64,000 nucleotides of DNA from Lachnospiraceae bacterium (GCA_017634455.1 JAGBNK010000006.1:1-64000); one strand, 5' to 3'; shown: positions 53,333 through 62,992, counted from the stretch's first letter. Notes: generated by a model from the letters alone, not told the origin. Numbers and translations are program-made.

Positions 53333-54772
53333 ATGGCAAAAGACAAGAAATTGGTAGAAGAAATCACATCTATGGATGTGGACTTTGCTCAATGGTACAC
53401 AGATGTTGTTAAGAAGGCAGAGCTAATGGTTTACTCTAGCGTCAAGGGTTGTATGATTTTCAAGCCGGCAGGATATGCTTTGTGGGAAAATATACAGCAT
53501 GAGTTAGACAGACGTTTCAAGGAGACAGGTGTAGAAAATGTATACTTGCCAATGTTTATTCCTGAGAGCTTGCTTCAGAGAGAGAAGGATCATGTAGAAG
53601 GATTCGCTCCTGAGGTTGCCTGGGTTACACAGGGTGGTTTAAATGATTTGCAGGAGCGCTTATGTGTGCGTCCTACATCTGAGACTTTGTTCTGTGATTT
53701 CTACAAGGATGAGATTCATTCTTACAGAGATTTGCCAAAGGTATATAATCAGTGGTGCTCTGTAGTTCGTTGGGAGAAGGAGACAAGACCTTTCCTTCGT
53801 TCTAGAGAGTTCTTGTGGCAGGAGGGACATACAGCTCATGCTACAGCAGAGGAAGCTGAGGAGAGAACACAGCAGATGCTTAATCTATATGCTGACTTCT
53901 GTGAGGAAGTTCTTGCAATGCCAGTAATTCGTGGACGCAAGACAGATAAGGAGAAGTTCGCTGGTGCTGAAGCTACTTACACTATCGAAGCTTTGATGCA
54001 TGATGGTAAGGCTTTGCAGTCAGGTACATCTCATAACTTTGGTGATGGATTCGCCAAGGCATTTGGTATTCAGTATACAGATAAGGACAACAAGCTTAAG
54101 TATGTACATCAGACATCATGGGGTATGACTACTCGTTTGATCGGTGCTTTGATTATGGTACATGGTGATGATTCAGGATTGGTATTGCCACCAGCCATTG
54201 CACCTGTACAGGTAGATGTAATTCCTATTATGCAGCACAAGGAAGGTGTTCTTGACAAGGCTAATGAATTGACAGCCAGATTGAAGGCTGCTGGACTTCG
54301 CGTCAAGATTGATGATACAGACAAGACTCCAGGTTGGAAGTTCTCTGAGCAGGAGATGAGAGGAATTCCTGTACGTGTTGAGATGGGACCTCGTGATATT
54401 GAAGCAAACCAGGCTGTAGTAGTTCGCCGCGACAATGGTGAGAAGATTACAGTATCTCTTGATACAATTGATAATGATATCAAGGACATCTTGGCCAAGA
54501 TGCAGGTTGAGATGCTTGAAAGAGCTAGAGCTCACAGAGAAGAGCATACATATGATGCTCATAATTATGACGAGTTCAAGTCTATTGTAAATTCTAAGCC
54601 AGGATTCATCAGAGGTATGTGGTGTGGTGACCAGGCTTGTGAGGACAAGATTAAGGAAGACACAACAGCAACAAGTAGATGTATGCCATTTGACCAGGAG
54701 CCTATTGGTGATACATGCGTATGCTGTGGTAAGCCAGCTCATAAACTTGTATATTGGGGCAAGGCATACTAA
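53333..54772 (+). CDS. proS: Prolyl-tRNA synthetase, archaeal/eukaryote-like type
   Basis: 479 residues, the length of the short ProS type lacking the editing insertion. Motif 2 is seen near [29 protein letters not shown] with the following [18 protein letters not shown], and motif 3 near [25 protein letters not shown]-terminal zinc-binding-like domain carries paired Cys ([10 protein letters not shown]). It charges tRNA-Pro. Clostridia commonly have this type. The leader upstream carries the hairpins described separately. Confidence 0.95.
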   Translation: MAKDKKLVEEITSMDVDFAQWYTDVVKKAELMVYSSVKGCMIFKPAGYALWENIQHELDRRFKETGVENVYLPMFIPESLLQREKDHVEGFAPEVAWVTQGGLNDLQERLCVRPTSETLFCDFYKDEIHSYRDLPKVYNQWCSVVRWEKETRPFLRSREFLWQEGHTAHATAEEAEERTQQMLNLYADFCEEVLAMPVIRGRKTDKEKFAGAEATYTIEALMHDGKALQSGTSHNFGDGFAKAFGIQYTDKDNKLKYVHQTSWGMTTRLIGALIMVHGDDSGLVLPPAIAPVQVDVIPIMQHKEGVLDKANELTARLKAAGLRVKIDDTDKTPGWKFSEQEMRGIPVRVEMGPRDIEANQAVVVRRDNGEKITVSLDTIDNDIKDILAKMQVEMLERARAHREEHTYDAHNYDEFKSIVNSKPGFIRGMWCGDQACEDKIKEDTTATSRCMPFDQEPIGDTCVCCGKPAHKLVYWGKAY

Positions 54773-54794
54773 GATATATTTATAATGAATACAG

Positions 54795-54826
54795 ACGCCG
54801 CGCACAGATTGATTCTGGCGCGGTGT
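54795..54826 (+). terminator. GC-rich hairpin after proS
   Basis: ACGCCGCGC pairs with GCGCGGTGT (9 bp, one G-U). Few T residues follow, so termination is uncertain. Confidence 0.45.
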
Positions 54827-54852
54827 TTAGGTATTAGTAAGAGGTTTATTAT

Positions 54853-56199
54853 ATGAGAATCATCCTACCGGAAGATGTGAAAAATATAATAGAGTGTTTA
54901 AATAATTGCGGACATGAAGCATATGCAGTTGGTGGCTGTGTCCGTGATAGTGTCCTGGGCAAGACACCGTCGGATTGGGATATAACCACTTCTGCCAAGC
55001 CGCAGGAAGTGAAAGACATTTTTCCAAAAACATTTGACACAGGAATTGAACATGGCACTGTCACTGTGCTTATGAACCATGTGGGCTATGAGGTTACAAC
55101 TTATAGAATAGATGGAGAGTATGAGGACGGCAGACATCCGAAGCAGGTGGAGTTTACAGCTTCTCTTGAGGAGGATTTAAAACGTAGAGATTTCACTATC
55201 AATGCCATGGCTTACAATGAGAAGGAAGGCATTATAGATTTGTTCGGCGGATTGGATGACTTAAATCGTGGGATTATTAAATGCGTAGGAGAGCCTGAAG
55301 AGCGATTCGGAGAAGATGCTCTGCGTATGCTTAGAGCTTTGCGCTTTGCGGCCCAATTGGATTTTGATATTGATTCTAAAACTTATGAGGCTATCGAGAA
55401 ACTGGCGCCTACAATAGAGAAGGTGTCCAAGGAGCGCATTATGGTGGAGCTGGTGAAGACCTTGGTGTCAGATCATCCGGACAAAATGAGAGTGGTGAGT
55501 CAATGCGGTTTGGGAAAATATTTCCTGCCTGAGCTGGATGTAATGTTTGCCACATCTCAGCATAATATTCATCATTGCTATACTGTGGGAGAACATACTA
55601 TGCACGCTCTTCTCGCGGTGCCAAATGACAAGGTGCTTCGTTTGACAATGCTGCTTCATGATGTGGGAAAGCCGGTGGCCAAGACAACAGATGAAAATGG
55701 CGTGGATCATTTTAAGATGCATCCTCAAATAGGTGCTGATATGGCGGTAAATATTTTGCGTCGCTTGAAATTTGATAATGATACAATCGCCAGGGTGAAG
55801 AGACTGGTTCTCTGGCATGATGACAGACCGGCTATGAATGAGAAATCAGTGAGAAAAGCTATTGTGAGATTTTCGGAGGAAGCCTTCCCTGATATATTTG
55901 CGGTGAAAAGAGCGGACGCTATGGCGCAAAGCGAGGTTGGTCGTCAGGAGAAGCTGGACTATATAGATGAGTTCCAGAGAATCTATGAGGACATTATGGC
56001 CAAGGGTCAGTGTGTATCCAAAAAGACCATGGCGGTAAATGGCAAGGACATTCTAGACCTGGGAGCTCCTCAGGGCAAGATGGTTGGAGATGTACTGGAT
56101 GAGCTCTTCAAGGAAGTGGTTTCTAATAGCGATTTAAATGACAGAGAATATCTCCTGAATGAAGCCCGTAGAATTATTGGAAATTATGGTGGGAAATGA
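54853..56199 (+). CDS. cca: CCA-adding tRNA nucleotidyltransferase with HD domain
   Basis: 448 residues. Nucleotidyltransferase motif GGCVRDSVLGKTPSDWDITTSAKP near 28 (catalytic DxD), RRDFTINAMAYN near 111, GEPEERFGEDALRMLRALRFAAQL near 145 and an HD phosphohydrolase domain (MLLHDVGKP, HPQIGADMAV) near 266-290. It repairs or adds the 3' CCA end of tRNAs; the HD domain may remove 2',3'-phosphate. Its stop overlaps the first possible start of the next gene. Confidence 0.95.
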   Translation: MRIILPEDVKNIIECLNNCGHEAYAVGGCVRDSVLGKTPSDWDITTSAKPQEVKDIFPKTFDTGIEHGTVTVLMNHVGYEVTTYRIDGEYEDGRHPKQVEFTASLEEDLKRRDFTINAMAYNEKEGIIDLFGGLDDLNRGIIKCVGEPEERFGEDALRMLRALRFAAQLDFDIDSKTYEAIEKLAPTIEKVSKERIMVELVKTLVSDHPDKMRVVSQCGLGKYFLPELDVMFATSQHNIHHCYTVGEHTMHALLAVPNDKVLRLTMLLHDVGKPVAKTTDENGVDHFKMHPQIGADMAVNILRRLKFDNDTIARVKRLVLWHDDRPAMNEKSVRKAIVRFSEEAFPDIFAVKRADAMAQSEVGRQEKLDYIDEFQRIYEDIMAKGQCVSKKTMAVNGKDILDLGAPQGKMVGDVLDELFKEVVSNSDLNDREYLLNEARRIIGNYGGK

Positions 56200-56201
56200 T
56201 T

Positions 56202-57491
56202 ATGAAAGAGATGAAGATTAGATTTATAATGGGTTTCTTGCTGGTGATGATGACTGTGAGTCTGGTGGGATGTAAGCAGAAGGAGAGAGAACCTTTTACA
56301 TACAGGGCGCCGGCCAAGCAGGAAGCTACTGATGACAAACAGGAAGAAACGGAGGATCTGCAGGAAATTGTGGATTTCAATATGGAGGAAGAGACTATTG
56401 CAGTTATGTCTCTCAATAATCCTAGTCATGTGGTGAGATACAGATATAATCTGTCCACCAAGTTTCTTAACAAATATGGTGATAGTACATCTTCTGCCAA
56501 TTTTGTGAAAGGGATGGTGGTTGAATTGGGAGAGATTACTTCTACTTCGGTTCTGTCTAGCGTACAGATTTCGGACAAGGTATGGGATTATGACAAGGTT
56601 GATAACTACCTAATTGATGCTGCCAATAATAAGTTCTCCATCGGTCAAAGCGATTATAGAATTTTAGAGTCCACTAAGTTCTATTCAGACGGTAACGAGA
56701 TTACAGTGGCTGATATAAGTCCTGATGACGTCCTTAGGGTTATAGGCTTGGACAATAATATAATATCGGTTATGGTCACTACAGGTCATGGTTATCTGCA
56801 ACTCAGAAATTCAGAAGTCTTTGTTGGCAGTATGATGTTTGTGGGAAATGGCATTGTGGCTACCATTACAGGTGATATGCAGGTTGAAGTACCGGAGGGA
56901 ACCTACAGTATTACTGTGGCCAACAATGGCTATGGCGGAACTGGGGAATATACAGTTGCCAGAGGTCAGGTGACAGAGGTTGATTTGAATGCGTTAAAGG
57001 GCGAAGGTCCGAAAATCTGTAGATTGAAATTTGAGTCCAGTGTGGAAAATGTGCAAGTCTATCTGGACGATGTGCAGGTGGCTATAGGTCAGGAAATGGA
57101 AGTGAAGTATGGCAGACACAAACTGTCTGTTCAGGCGGAAGGATATACCAGTTGGACCAAGGTTCTTGTGGTGAATTCTGCAAGTGCTACCATTTCTCTT
57201 GATTTGGAAGATGAGCAATCTTCAAATACAGCTACAACAGGTGGAACTACTTCTGGCGGTTCAACTACAAATAGTTCAACTACAAATGGTTCTACAACAA
57301 ATAGTGGCAATAATGGAAGCAGTGGCACATCAAGTTCTACTTCTGGAAACAGTAGCTCAAATAGTGGAAATACCTCTTCTTCATCGGGAAATAGTTCGAC
57401 TTCTGGTACAGATTCCTCTAGTAATTCTAACAGCTCGCAGTTGGATTACCTGACTACTATAAGGGATATGCTATCTACATTAACAAAATGA
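56202..57491 (+). CDS. PEGA-domain lipoprotein with Ser/Thr/Gly-rich tail
   Basis: 429 residues from the Met at 56202, eight bases after GGTGGG; an earlier ATG at 56196 is too close to that site. A lipoprotein signal ends at LVGC (Cys near 25). The region at 215-330 has two PEGA-like repeats (VEVPEGTYSITVANNGYGG and VQVYLDDVQVAIGQEMEVKYGRH). Residues about 345-415 are a low-complexity Ser/Thr/Asn/Gly tract; a short folded tail (LDYLTTIRDMLSTL) ends it. PEGA domains often bind surface layers or polysaccharide. The protein probably sits on the cell surface. Function unknown. Confidence 0.75.
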   Translation: MKEMKIRFIMGFLLVMMTVSLVGCKQKEREPFTYRAPAKQEATDDKQEETEDLQEIVDFNMEEETIAVMSLNNPSHVVRYRYNLSTKFLNKYGDSTSSANFVKGMVVELGEITSTSVLSSVQISDKVWDYDKVDNYLIDAANNKFSIGQSDYRILESTKFYSDGNEITVADISPDDVLRVIGLDNNIISVMVTTGHGYLQLRNSEVFVGSMMFVGNGIVATITGDMQVEVPEGTYSITVANNGYGGTGEYTVARGQVTEVDLNALKGEGPKICRLKFESSVENVQVYLDDVQVAIGQEMEVKYGRHKLSVQAEGYTSWTKVLVVNSASATISLDLEDEQSSNTATTGGTTSGGSTTNSSTTNGSTTNSGNNGSSGTSSSTSGNSSSNSGNTSSSSGNSSTSGTDSSSNSNSSQLDYLTTIRDMLSTLTK

Positions 57492-57550
57492 CAAAAAAGT
57501 CTAGATGGGAATTTATACAAAATTAACTATTAAAGTTGTGGAAAATGTCA

Positions 57551-57586
57551 AAAACCCCATAAAATCTAGGTTTTATGGGGTTTTTT
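57551..57586 (+). terminator. Strong terminator after the PEGA lipoprotein gene
   Basis: AAAACCCCATAAAA and TTTTATGGGGTTTT form a perfect 14-bp stem with a six-base loop, followed by TTC. Its T tract ends two bases before the -35 box of the HU promoter. Confidence 0.92.
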
Positions 57587-57587
57587 C

Positions 57588-57616
57588 TTGACAACGAAAT
57601 TCAAAACAAGTATAAC
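57588..57616 (+). promoter_or_regulatory. Strong sigma-A promoter of the HU gene
   Basis: Consensus TTGACA at 57588-57593, spacer of 17, TATAAC at 57611-57616. The leader to the ATG is about 65 bases. Confidence 0.85.
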
Positions 57617-57688
57617 TATCCATGTAGTTATTTTTGGGCGAAAGACCCATGATAATATAGTTTAACCTTAAAAGAGGAGGATGTTAGA

Positions 57689-57961
57689 ATGAACAAGACA
57701 GAATTAGTTGCAGCTATGGCTGACAAGACAGGATTATCTAAGAAGGAAGCTGAGGCTTCTTTAAAGGCTTTCACAGAGGTAGTTGCTGAAGAGCTTAAGA
57801 AGGGTGAGAAGATCCAGTTAGTTGGATTTGGTACTTTCGAGGTTTCAGAGAGAGCTGCTCGTACAGGTAGAAACCCACAGACAGGTGCTGAGATGAAGAT
57901 TCCTGCTTCAAAGGCTCCTAAGTTCAAGGCTGGTAAGGCTTTAAAGGATTCTTTAAACTAA
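57689..57961 (+). CDS. hup: HU family DNA-binding protein
   Basis: 90 residues, full length, with the HU beta-arm signature GFGTFEVSERAARTGRNPQTG near 46-66 and N-terminal MNKTELVAAMADKTGLSKKEAE. It is a histone-like dimer that bends DNA. GAGGAGG precedes the ATG. It stands alone between a terminator and a strong promoter on one side and a terminator on the other, as expected for an abundant protein. Confidence 0.97.
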   Translation: MNKTELVAAMADKTGLSKKEAEASLKAFTEVVAEELKKGEKIQLVGFGTFEVSERAARTGRNPQTGAEMKIPASKAPKFKAGKALKDSLN

Positions 57962-57990
57962 TTTTTTGTTTTATTAAATTGGTTAAGATG

Positions 57991-58019
57991 AGGGCTCAAG
58001 TTCGCTTGAGTCCTTTTTT
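57991..58019 (+). terminator. Terminator of the HU gene
   Basis: AGGGCTCAAG pairs with CTTGAGTCCT (one G-U) around a TTCG tetraloop, followed by TTTTT. Confidence 0.9.
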
Positions 58020-58072
58020 ACTATGATGGACATTTAGCAAATTATTTTGGATAGTTATTTCGAGGATTGAAA

Positions 58073-58312
58073 ATGAGATTAGATAAATTTTTGAAGGTTT
58101 CAAGATTGATTAAGAGACGTACAGTGGCTAATGAGGCCTGCGATGCTGGTAGAGTTATGGTAAATGATAAGCCGGCCAAGGCATCTACCAATGTAAAGGT
58201 TGGAGATGTAATAGAGATTGCTTTTGGAAATAAGCCTGTAAAAGTACAGGTTTTAGATATACAGGACACAACTAAAAAGGAAGAGGCAAGTGACTTGTTT
58301 AAATACCTGTAA
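58073..58312 (+). CDS. rqcP: S4-domain ribosome quality-control protein RqcP (YabO/Hsp15-like)
   Basis: 79 residues from ATG 58073, six bases after CGAGGA; the TTG two codons earlier overlaps that site. The S4 fold is clear: MRLDKFLKVSRLIKRRTVANEACDAGRVMVNDKPAK. RqcP works with RqcH to add alanine tails to stalled nascent chains on 50S subunits. Its place between HU and divIC is the classical Firmicutes order. Confidence 0.9.
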   Translation: MRLDKFLKVSRLIKRRTVANEACDAGRVMVNDKPAKASTNVKVGDVIEIAFGNKPVKVQVLDIQDTTKKEEASDLFKYL

Positions 58313-58343
58313 CTTCTTATTTCTGTTGTGATAATAGATAATG

Positions 58344-58384
58344 CGGTTAATAAAATGGGCTTATTAAAATGGGCTTATTAACCG
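58344..58384 (+). repeat. Hairpin with two internal direct repeats between rqcP and divIC
   Basis: CGGTTAATAA and TTATTAACCG form a perfect 10-bp stem; between them AAATGGGCTTATT occurs twice in tandem, so part of the stem is duplicated. No long T run follows. It stands where yabP and yabQ lie in spore-forming relatives. Confidence 0.5.
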
Positions 58385-58393
58385 ATAAAACCT

Positions 58394-58424
58394 TTGACGG
58401 ATATTGTATATATGATACAATATC
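58394..58424 (+). promoter_or_regulatory. Promoter of divIC overlapped by a perfect dyad
   Basis: TTGACG at 58394-58399, 16-base spacer, TACAAT at 58416-58421. GATATTGTA (58400-58408) and TACAATATC (58416-58424) are a perfect 9-base inverted repeat with a seven-base centre that covers the spacer and -10 box exactly, the position expected for a repressor operator. Confidence 0.55.
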
Positions 58425-58471
58425 TCTATACAAGTGAATAAACATAGAATTTCTTTAGATTGGTGTGTGTT

Positions 58472-58777
58472 ATGAGTAAAAGAGTAATTCGTGGAAAAAA
58501 GAAGAGAAGTAATACCGGTAGGGCTTCTATTATATGTATAGCATTGTTCTTATTGTTGGTAATGTCGGTTCAGATGGTTCGTCTGTATCAGAAGGATCAG
58601 CAATATGTTCAGCAGATTGAGACGCTGAACAGTCAGGTGAAGGAGCAGGAAGAGAAGAAGGCCCAGTTATCGGAATATGAAGGATATATAAATACTCCTG
58701 AATATATTGAGAGCACAGCTCAGGATAAGCTTGGGCTTGTTCATCAGAATGAAATTATATTTAGAGAGAAGAAATAA
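58472..58777 (+). CDS. divIC: Septum formation initiator DivIC/FtsB
   Basis: 101 residues from ATG 58472; upstream in-frame codons lack support. A positively charged N-terminus (SKRVIRGKKKR), one membrane helix near 20-40, then a coiled coil (QQYVQQIETLNSQVKEQEEKKAQL) and a terminal AQDKLGLV motif typical of the family. It forms the FtsL-DivIC-type complex of the division septum. It precedes tilS directly; the spoIIE gene found here in sporulating Firmicutes is missing. Confidence 0.92.
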   Translation: MSKRVIRGKKKRSNTGRASIICIALFLLLVMSVQMVRLYQKDQQYVQQIETLNSQVKEQEEKKAQLSEYEGYINTPEYIESTAQDKLGLVHQNEIIFREKK

Positions 58778-58784
58778 TGGCTTT

Positions 58785-58828
58785 GGGCCCTCTGAACGGA
58801 TGTATAGATACATGCGCTTGGAGGGCTT
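58785..58828 (+). terminator. Two-level hairpin between divIC and tilS
   Basis: GCCCTC (58787-58792) pairs with GAGGGC (58821-58826), enclosing ATGTA-TAGA-TACAT. TTTG follows; it may be a weak terminator or a processing site in the 86-base gap. Confidence 0.4.
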
Positions 58829-58863
58829 TGTTAATTCTGTAATCCGAAGGGATGGTGTGACTT

Positions 58864-60318
58864 ATGGATGTAAAAGAATTTCAGGAGAAAGTAAAAAATA
58901 ATATTATAAGCATTGCCAAGTTGAAGCCTCATGACAAAATTTTGGTTGGAGTTTCAGGAGGCGCGGACTCGGTGGCTCTGTTGGTTGTTTTGGCAAATTT
59001 GCGTTCTGAGCTTGATATGACTCTGGAAGCGATTCATGTGGAGCATGGATTAAGAGGCAGGGAAAGCTTGAGGGACCAGGAATTTGTGAAGATGCTTTGT
59101 GAGAAATACAAGGTAAATCTGGTCTGCAAGAGTGCTGGGCAAATGATTAGAGATAATACTGCGACACATTTATCCCTTGAAGAAAAAGCAAGAGATGCCA
59201 GGTATGAGCTTATTCAAAAAGAGGCCAAGGAGTGGCATAAGCGTGAGCCTGAAGGCAAAGTGTATATTGCTTTGGCTCATCATGGAAATGACAATGCGGA
59301 AACTATTATTTTCAATATGATAAGAGGTACAGGCTTAGATGGTATGAGAGGTATACCGGTCAAGCGCGGTAATATCATTCGACCTATGTTGTCTGTGACC
59401 AGAAGGGATATAGAGAAATATTTATCAGATATTAAACAGCATTATCGCACGGATAGTACTAATTTGGATCCGTCTTATGATAGAAATAATATCCGGTTAA
59501 ATGTTATTCCTGTGTTAAATGAGATTAATCCTAAAGCGGTGGAGCATATTAATAATTCTGCTGTGCTCCTTGGAGAGGTGGCGAAATACATAAGAGGCGA
59601 AGCGAGAGATGTGCTGGAGGATGCCACTTGCAGCGATAATTATGCCGGCGGAGAAATAGACATTACAGAGATAATGAATCAGCCGGATTTCATGCAGAGG
59701 GAAATATTGCACCTGTGGATTAGCAAATACATACTTCATGCCAAGGATGTGACTGCCAAGCATCTCTATGATATGCAAAGCCTTATGAGTAAGCAGGTGG
59801 GCAGACGAATTGATATACCTGATGATTATCAGATTGTGCGTAGCTACAAGGGCTTGAAGATTGTGAAAGCCACTGAGGAGGGCACGAGCCAGGGGGCTGA
59901 TGATGAGGAAATATTTGTTTCAAAGGAACAGATTGATTCCAATGAATCCATTACTGTTAAGTGTCAGGGCAAAACCTATGAAATAAAGAAAATACAGGGT
60001 TCCTTTGGGGCAAAAGTCCCTAGTTTAAACTATACGAAATGGTTTGATTATGATAAGATAAGAGATGGTATTTCTATCAGAAAAGCCTGTGAGGGTGACT
60101 ATATTCAGATAATGAGTCAGGGCGGCACACAAAGTTTTGCAAAGTATTGTAAAAATGCCAAAATCCCTCAGGAAAAGAGACGGAATATACCGCTTATATG
60201 TGATGAGCATCATATATTATGGGCGGTCGGATATAGAATCAGTGAGAAGTACAAGATTACTGCCGATACCCGGACCGTACTAGAGATACACGCAATGGAG
60301 GAAAAGATAAATGAGTGA
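58864..60318 (+). CDS. tilS: tRNA(Ile)-lysidine synthetase
   Basis: 484 residues. The PP-loop is VSGGADSVAL near 29, with HVEHGLRGRESLRDQEFV near 58, ALAHHGNDNAETIIFNMIRGTGLDGM near 137-162 and a C-terminal TilS domain (FAKYCKNAKIPQEKRRNIPLI). It puts lysidine at C34 of the AUA-reading tRNA-Ile, an essential step. Its stop overlaps the hpt start by eight bases. Confidence 0.95.
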   Translation: MDVKEFQEKVKNNIISIAKLKPHDKILVGVSGGADSVALLVVLANLRSELDMTLEAIHVEHGLRGRESLRDQEFVKMLCEKYKVNLVCKSAGQMIRDNTATHLSLEEKARDARYELIQKEAKEWHKREPEGKVYIALAHHGNDNAETIIFNMIRGTGLDGMRGIPVKRGNIIRPMLSVTRRDIEKYLSDIKQHYRTDSTNLDPSYDRNNIRLNVIPVLNEINPKAVEHINNSAVLLGEVAKYIRGEARDVLEDATCSDNYAGGEIDITEIMNQPDFMQREILHLWISKYILHAKDVTAKHLYDMQSLMSKQVGRRIDIPDDYQIVRSYKGLKIVKATEEGTSQGADDEEIFVSKEQIDSNESITVKCQGKTYEIKKIQGSFGAKVPSLNYTKWFDYDKIRDGISIRKACEGDYIQIMSQGGTQSFAKYCKNAKIPQEKRRNIPLICDEHHILWAVGYRISEKYKITADTRTVLEIHAMEEKINE

Positions 60319-60832
60319 GAAGATCTCTGTAATGATTTCAGAGGACGAATTGGAAGCAAAGATTGCTGAGATGGGTAAGAAGATTAGCGAGGATTATGCT
60401 GGAGAGGAAGTGTATATTATATGCATTTTAAGAGGTGCTTCTTTCTTTGCATGTGAATTGGCCAAGAGAATTACAGTTCCAGTTATAATTGATTTTATGA
60501 CAACATCAAGCTATGGTTCAGGAACAGTCTCAAGCGGAGTTGTTACAATTAAGTCCGATGTGGAAATTCCGGTAGAAGGCAAAAATGTGCTTATTGTAGA
60601 AGATATTATTGATAGTGGAAATACATTGCATTATTTATTGGATGTATTCAAAGACAGAAATGCCAAGAGCGTGAAGTTGTGTACAATGTTGGATAAGCCT
60701 TCTCGTAGAGAGGTTCATGTGGATGTTGATTACACAGGATTTCAGATTGAAGATAAGTTCGTAGTTGGTTATGGACTTGATTATGATCAGAGATATCGTA
60801 ACCTGCCTTATATTGGTGTGGTTGAGTTATAG
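60311..60832 (+). CDS. hpt: Hypoxanthine phosphoribosyltransferase
   Basis: 173 residues. The PRPP-binding motif VLIVEDIIDSGNTLHYLL near 95-112 and the base-binding KFVVGYGLDYDQRYRNLPYIG near 149 are intact. It salvages hypoxanthine and guanine. It overlaps tilS and lies 61 bases before ftsH, the conserved tilS-hpt-ftsH order of Firmicutes. GGAAAAG-type ribosome binding site at the start is weak, which fits translational coupling. Confidence 0.96.
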   Translation: MSEKISVMISEDELEAKIAEMGKKISEDYAGEEVYIICILRGASFFACELAKRITVPVIIDFMTTSSYGSGTVSSGVVTIKSDVEIPVEGKNVLIVEDIIDSGNTLHYLLDVFKDRNAKSVKLCTMLDKPSRREVHVDVDYTGFQIEDKFVVGYGLDYDQRYRNLPYIGVVEL

Positions 60833-60893
60833 GATGATCGCTAGAGTTTGTATTTATTGACATAGATGTAGGCTTGCAGTAGGAGGTAGTTTC

Positions 60894-62750
60894 TTGAAGA
60901 GAAGTAAAGTCAGTGTATTTATGTACTTGGCCCTGATATTAATCATTGTGGGAATATGGTTTTCCACAACAGCAACCAATGCTTCTACCAAGACCATGAA
61001 TCAGTTTTCCGCTGATGTGACAAATGGCAAAGTGGTTAGCGCAGTTGTTGAACAGAATGAACAAGTTCCGACGGGTTCAGTAAATGTCACTCTTAAAAGT
61101 GGTGATACATATAAACTATATGTGACAGATGTTGGCGAAGCAGAGAAGCTGCTTGCGGAAAATAATGTGAGCTATAAGATAAATGATGTGCCACATGATA
61201 GTTGGATGCAGTATCTGTTACCAATGATATTGGTGTTGGCAGTAGTATTTATTCTGTTCATGATGATAATGGGCGGACAGGGTGCTACAGGCGGATCTAA
61301 TTCCAAGATGATGAATTTTGGTAAGAGTCGCGCCACCATGATTTCTAAGGACAAGATTGATGTGGATTTCTCCAAGGTTGCTGGTTTGGTTGAGGAGAAA
61401 GAAGAGTTGGCTGAGGTGGTTGACTTCTTAAAGGATCCTGCCAAATATACTATGCTTGGTGCTAGAATTCCAAAGGGAATGCTCTTAGAGGGCCCTCCTG
61501 GAACAGGAAAGACTCTTCTTGCCAAGGCTGTTGCCGGTGAGGCAGGAGTTCCATTTTTCTCAATATCTGGATCTGATTTTGTGGAAATGTTTGTTGGTGT
61601 AGGTGCTTCACGTGTTAGAGATATGTTTGAGGAAGCCAAGAAGAATGCACCTTGTATTATATTTATCGATGAGATAGATGCGGTTGCAAGACGCCGTGGA
61701 ACAGGAATGGGCGGCGGACATGATGAGCGCGAGCAGACTTTGAACCAGATGCTTGTGGAGATGGATGGCTTCGGTGTAAACGAAGGAATCATCGTCATGG
61801 CTGCTACAAACCGTGTTGATATTTTGGATCCGGCTATTTTGAGACCGGGACGATTTGACAGAAAGGTTGTTGTAGGAAGACCTGATGTAAAGGGACGTGA
61901 GGAAATCTTGCATGTTCATGCAACTAATAAACCACTGTCAGATGATGTTGATTTGAAACAGATAGCCCAGACAACTGCTGGATTTACTGGAGCAGATCTT
62001 GAGAACTTGCTCAATGAAGCTGCTATCTATGCGGCAAAGAGAGGCAATGCATATATTTGCCAGGAAGATATCAAGAAGGCTTTTGTTAAAGTTGGAATTG
62101 GTACTGAGAAGAAGAGCAAGATTATATCTGAGAAGGAAAAGAAGATTACAGCTTACCACGAAGCGGGACATGCTATTTTGTTCCATGTGCTTCCGGATGT
62201 TGGCCCGGTTTATTCTGTGTCAATTATTCCCACAGGTCTTGGTGCGGCTGGATATACCATGCCACTTCCTGAAAAGGATGAGATGTTTAATACCAAGGGC
62301 AGAATGCTACAGGATATTATAGTATCTCTCGGAGGAAGAGTTGCTGAGGAGATTATATTTGATGATATTACAACGGGGGCTTCATCAGATATTAAGAAAG
62401 CAACTGCAACAGCCAGAGATATGGTTGTGAAGTATGGCTTCTCTGAGTTGGTTGGTCCAATTAATTATGACAATGATGACAATGAGGTATTCATTGGTAG
62501 AGATATGGCTAGAACTCGTGCTTACGGAGAGAAGATAACAGCTGAAATTGATGGTGAAGTTAAGCGAATCATTGAGGAATGTTATCAGAAGGCTGCAGAT
62601 ATTATTAAAGAGCATGAGGATGTATTGCATAAATGTGCTGCATTGTTACTTGAGAAAGAGAAAATTAATAGAACTGAGTTCGAAGAGTTGTTTGGAGACC
62701 GTGTTTTCCAGCAACCAGAAAACGGCGCGGTTGTGGTAGAAGGTATATAA
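60894..62750 (+). CDS. ftsH: ATP-dependent zinc metalloprotease FtsH
   Basis: 618 residues, started at TTG 60894 behind AGGAGG at 60881-60886. Two N-terminal membrane helices flank an extracytoplasmic loop; AAA module with GPPGTGKT near 203, IIFIDEIDA near 258 and the second region of homology [20 protein letters not shown] near 306; peptidase site HEAGH near 422. It degrades misfolded membrane proteins and regulators as a membrane hexamer. The conserved fold is complete. Confidence 0.97.
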   Translation: MKRSKVSVFMYLALILIIVGIWFSTTATNASTKTMNQFSADVTNGKVVSAVVEQNEQVPTGSVNVTLKSGDTYKLYVTDVGEAEKLLAENNVSYKINDVPHDSWMQYLLPMILVLAVVFILFMMIMGGQGATGGSNSKMMNFGKSRATMISKDKIDVDFSKVAGLVEEKEELAEVVDFLKDPAKYTMLGARIPKGMLLEGPPGTGKTLLAKAVAGEAGVPFFSISGSDFVEMFVGVGASRVRDMFEEAKKNAPCIIFIDEIDAVARRRGTGMGGGHDEREQTLNQMLVEMDGFGVNEGIIVMAATNRVDILDPAILRPGRFDRKVVVGRPDVKGREEILHVHATNKPLSDDVDLKQIAQTTAGFTGADLENLLNEAAIYAAKRGNAYICQEDIKKAFVKVGIGTEKKSKIISEKEKKITAYHEAGHAILFHVLPDVGPVYSVSIIPTGLGAAGYTMPLPEKDEMFNTKGRMLQDIIVSLGGRVAEEIIFDDITTGASSDIKKATATARDMVVKYGFSELVGPINYDNDDNEVFIGRDMARTRAYGEKITAEIDGEVKRIIEECYQKAADIIKEHEDVLHKCAALLLEKEKINRTEFEELFGDRVFQQPENGAVVVEGI

Positions 62751-62861
62751 TTGTGCAATGTGCACAAAAATAAAGGTTAGAAATTGGTGGATTTGTGAAC
62801 ACTTCTTAGTGGACAGGTTATATAATAACTATCGTAAAAACCCCCCAATACATTATATAAA

Positions 62862-62885
62862 TTTTTACTAACCCCATAGTAAAAA
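62862..62885. repeat. Inverted repeat after ftsH
   Basis: TTTTTACTA and TAGTAAAAA are separated by ACCCCA, a perfect 9-base inverted repeat. It may be a weak hairpin or an operator for the GH13 gene. Confidence 0.4.
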
Positions 62886-62896
62886 TACCTTCTCCT

Positions 62897-62928
62897 AAAA
62901 AGACAGCGTTCGGTAGCTGTCTTTTTTT
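62897..62928 (+). terminator. Terminator of ftsH
   Basis: AAAAAGACAGC pairs with GCTGTCTTTTT around an eight-base loop, and the T run continues for two bases. Confidence 0.9.
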
Positions 62929-62973
62929 ACTATATAAAAATATATTTATGTACTGGCTCCTGGGGCGGGGCTG

Positions 62974-62979
62974 TATAAT
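62974..62979 (+). promoter_or_regulatory. Possible -10 box upstream of the GH13 gene
   Basis: A consensus TATAAT lies only 14 bases before the ATG at 62993, with no clear -35 box 17 bases upstream. If used, the message would have almost no leader; the site may instead be chance in AT-rich DNA. Confidence 0.2.
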
Positions 62980-62992
62980 ACCGAGGTGAAGT

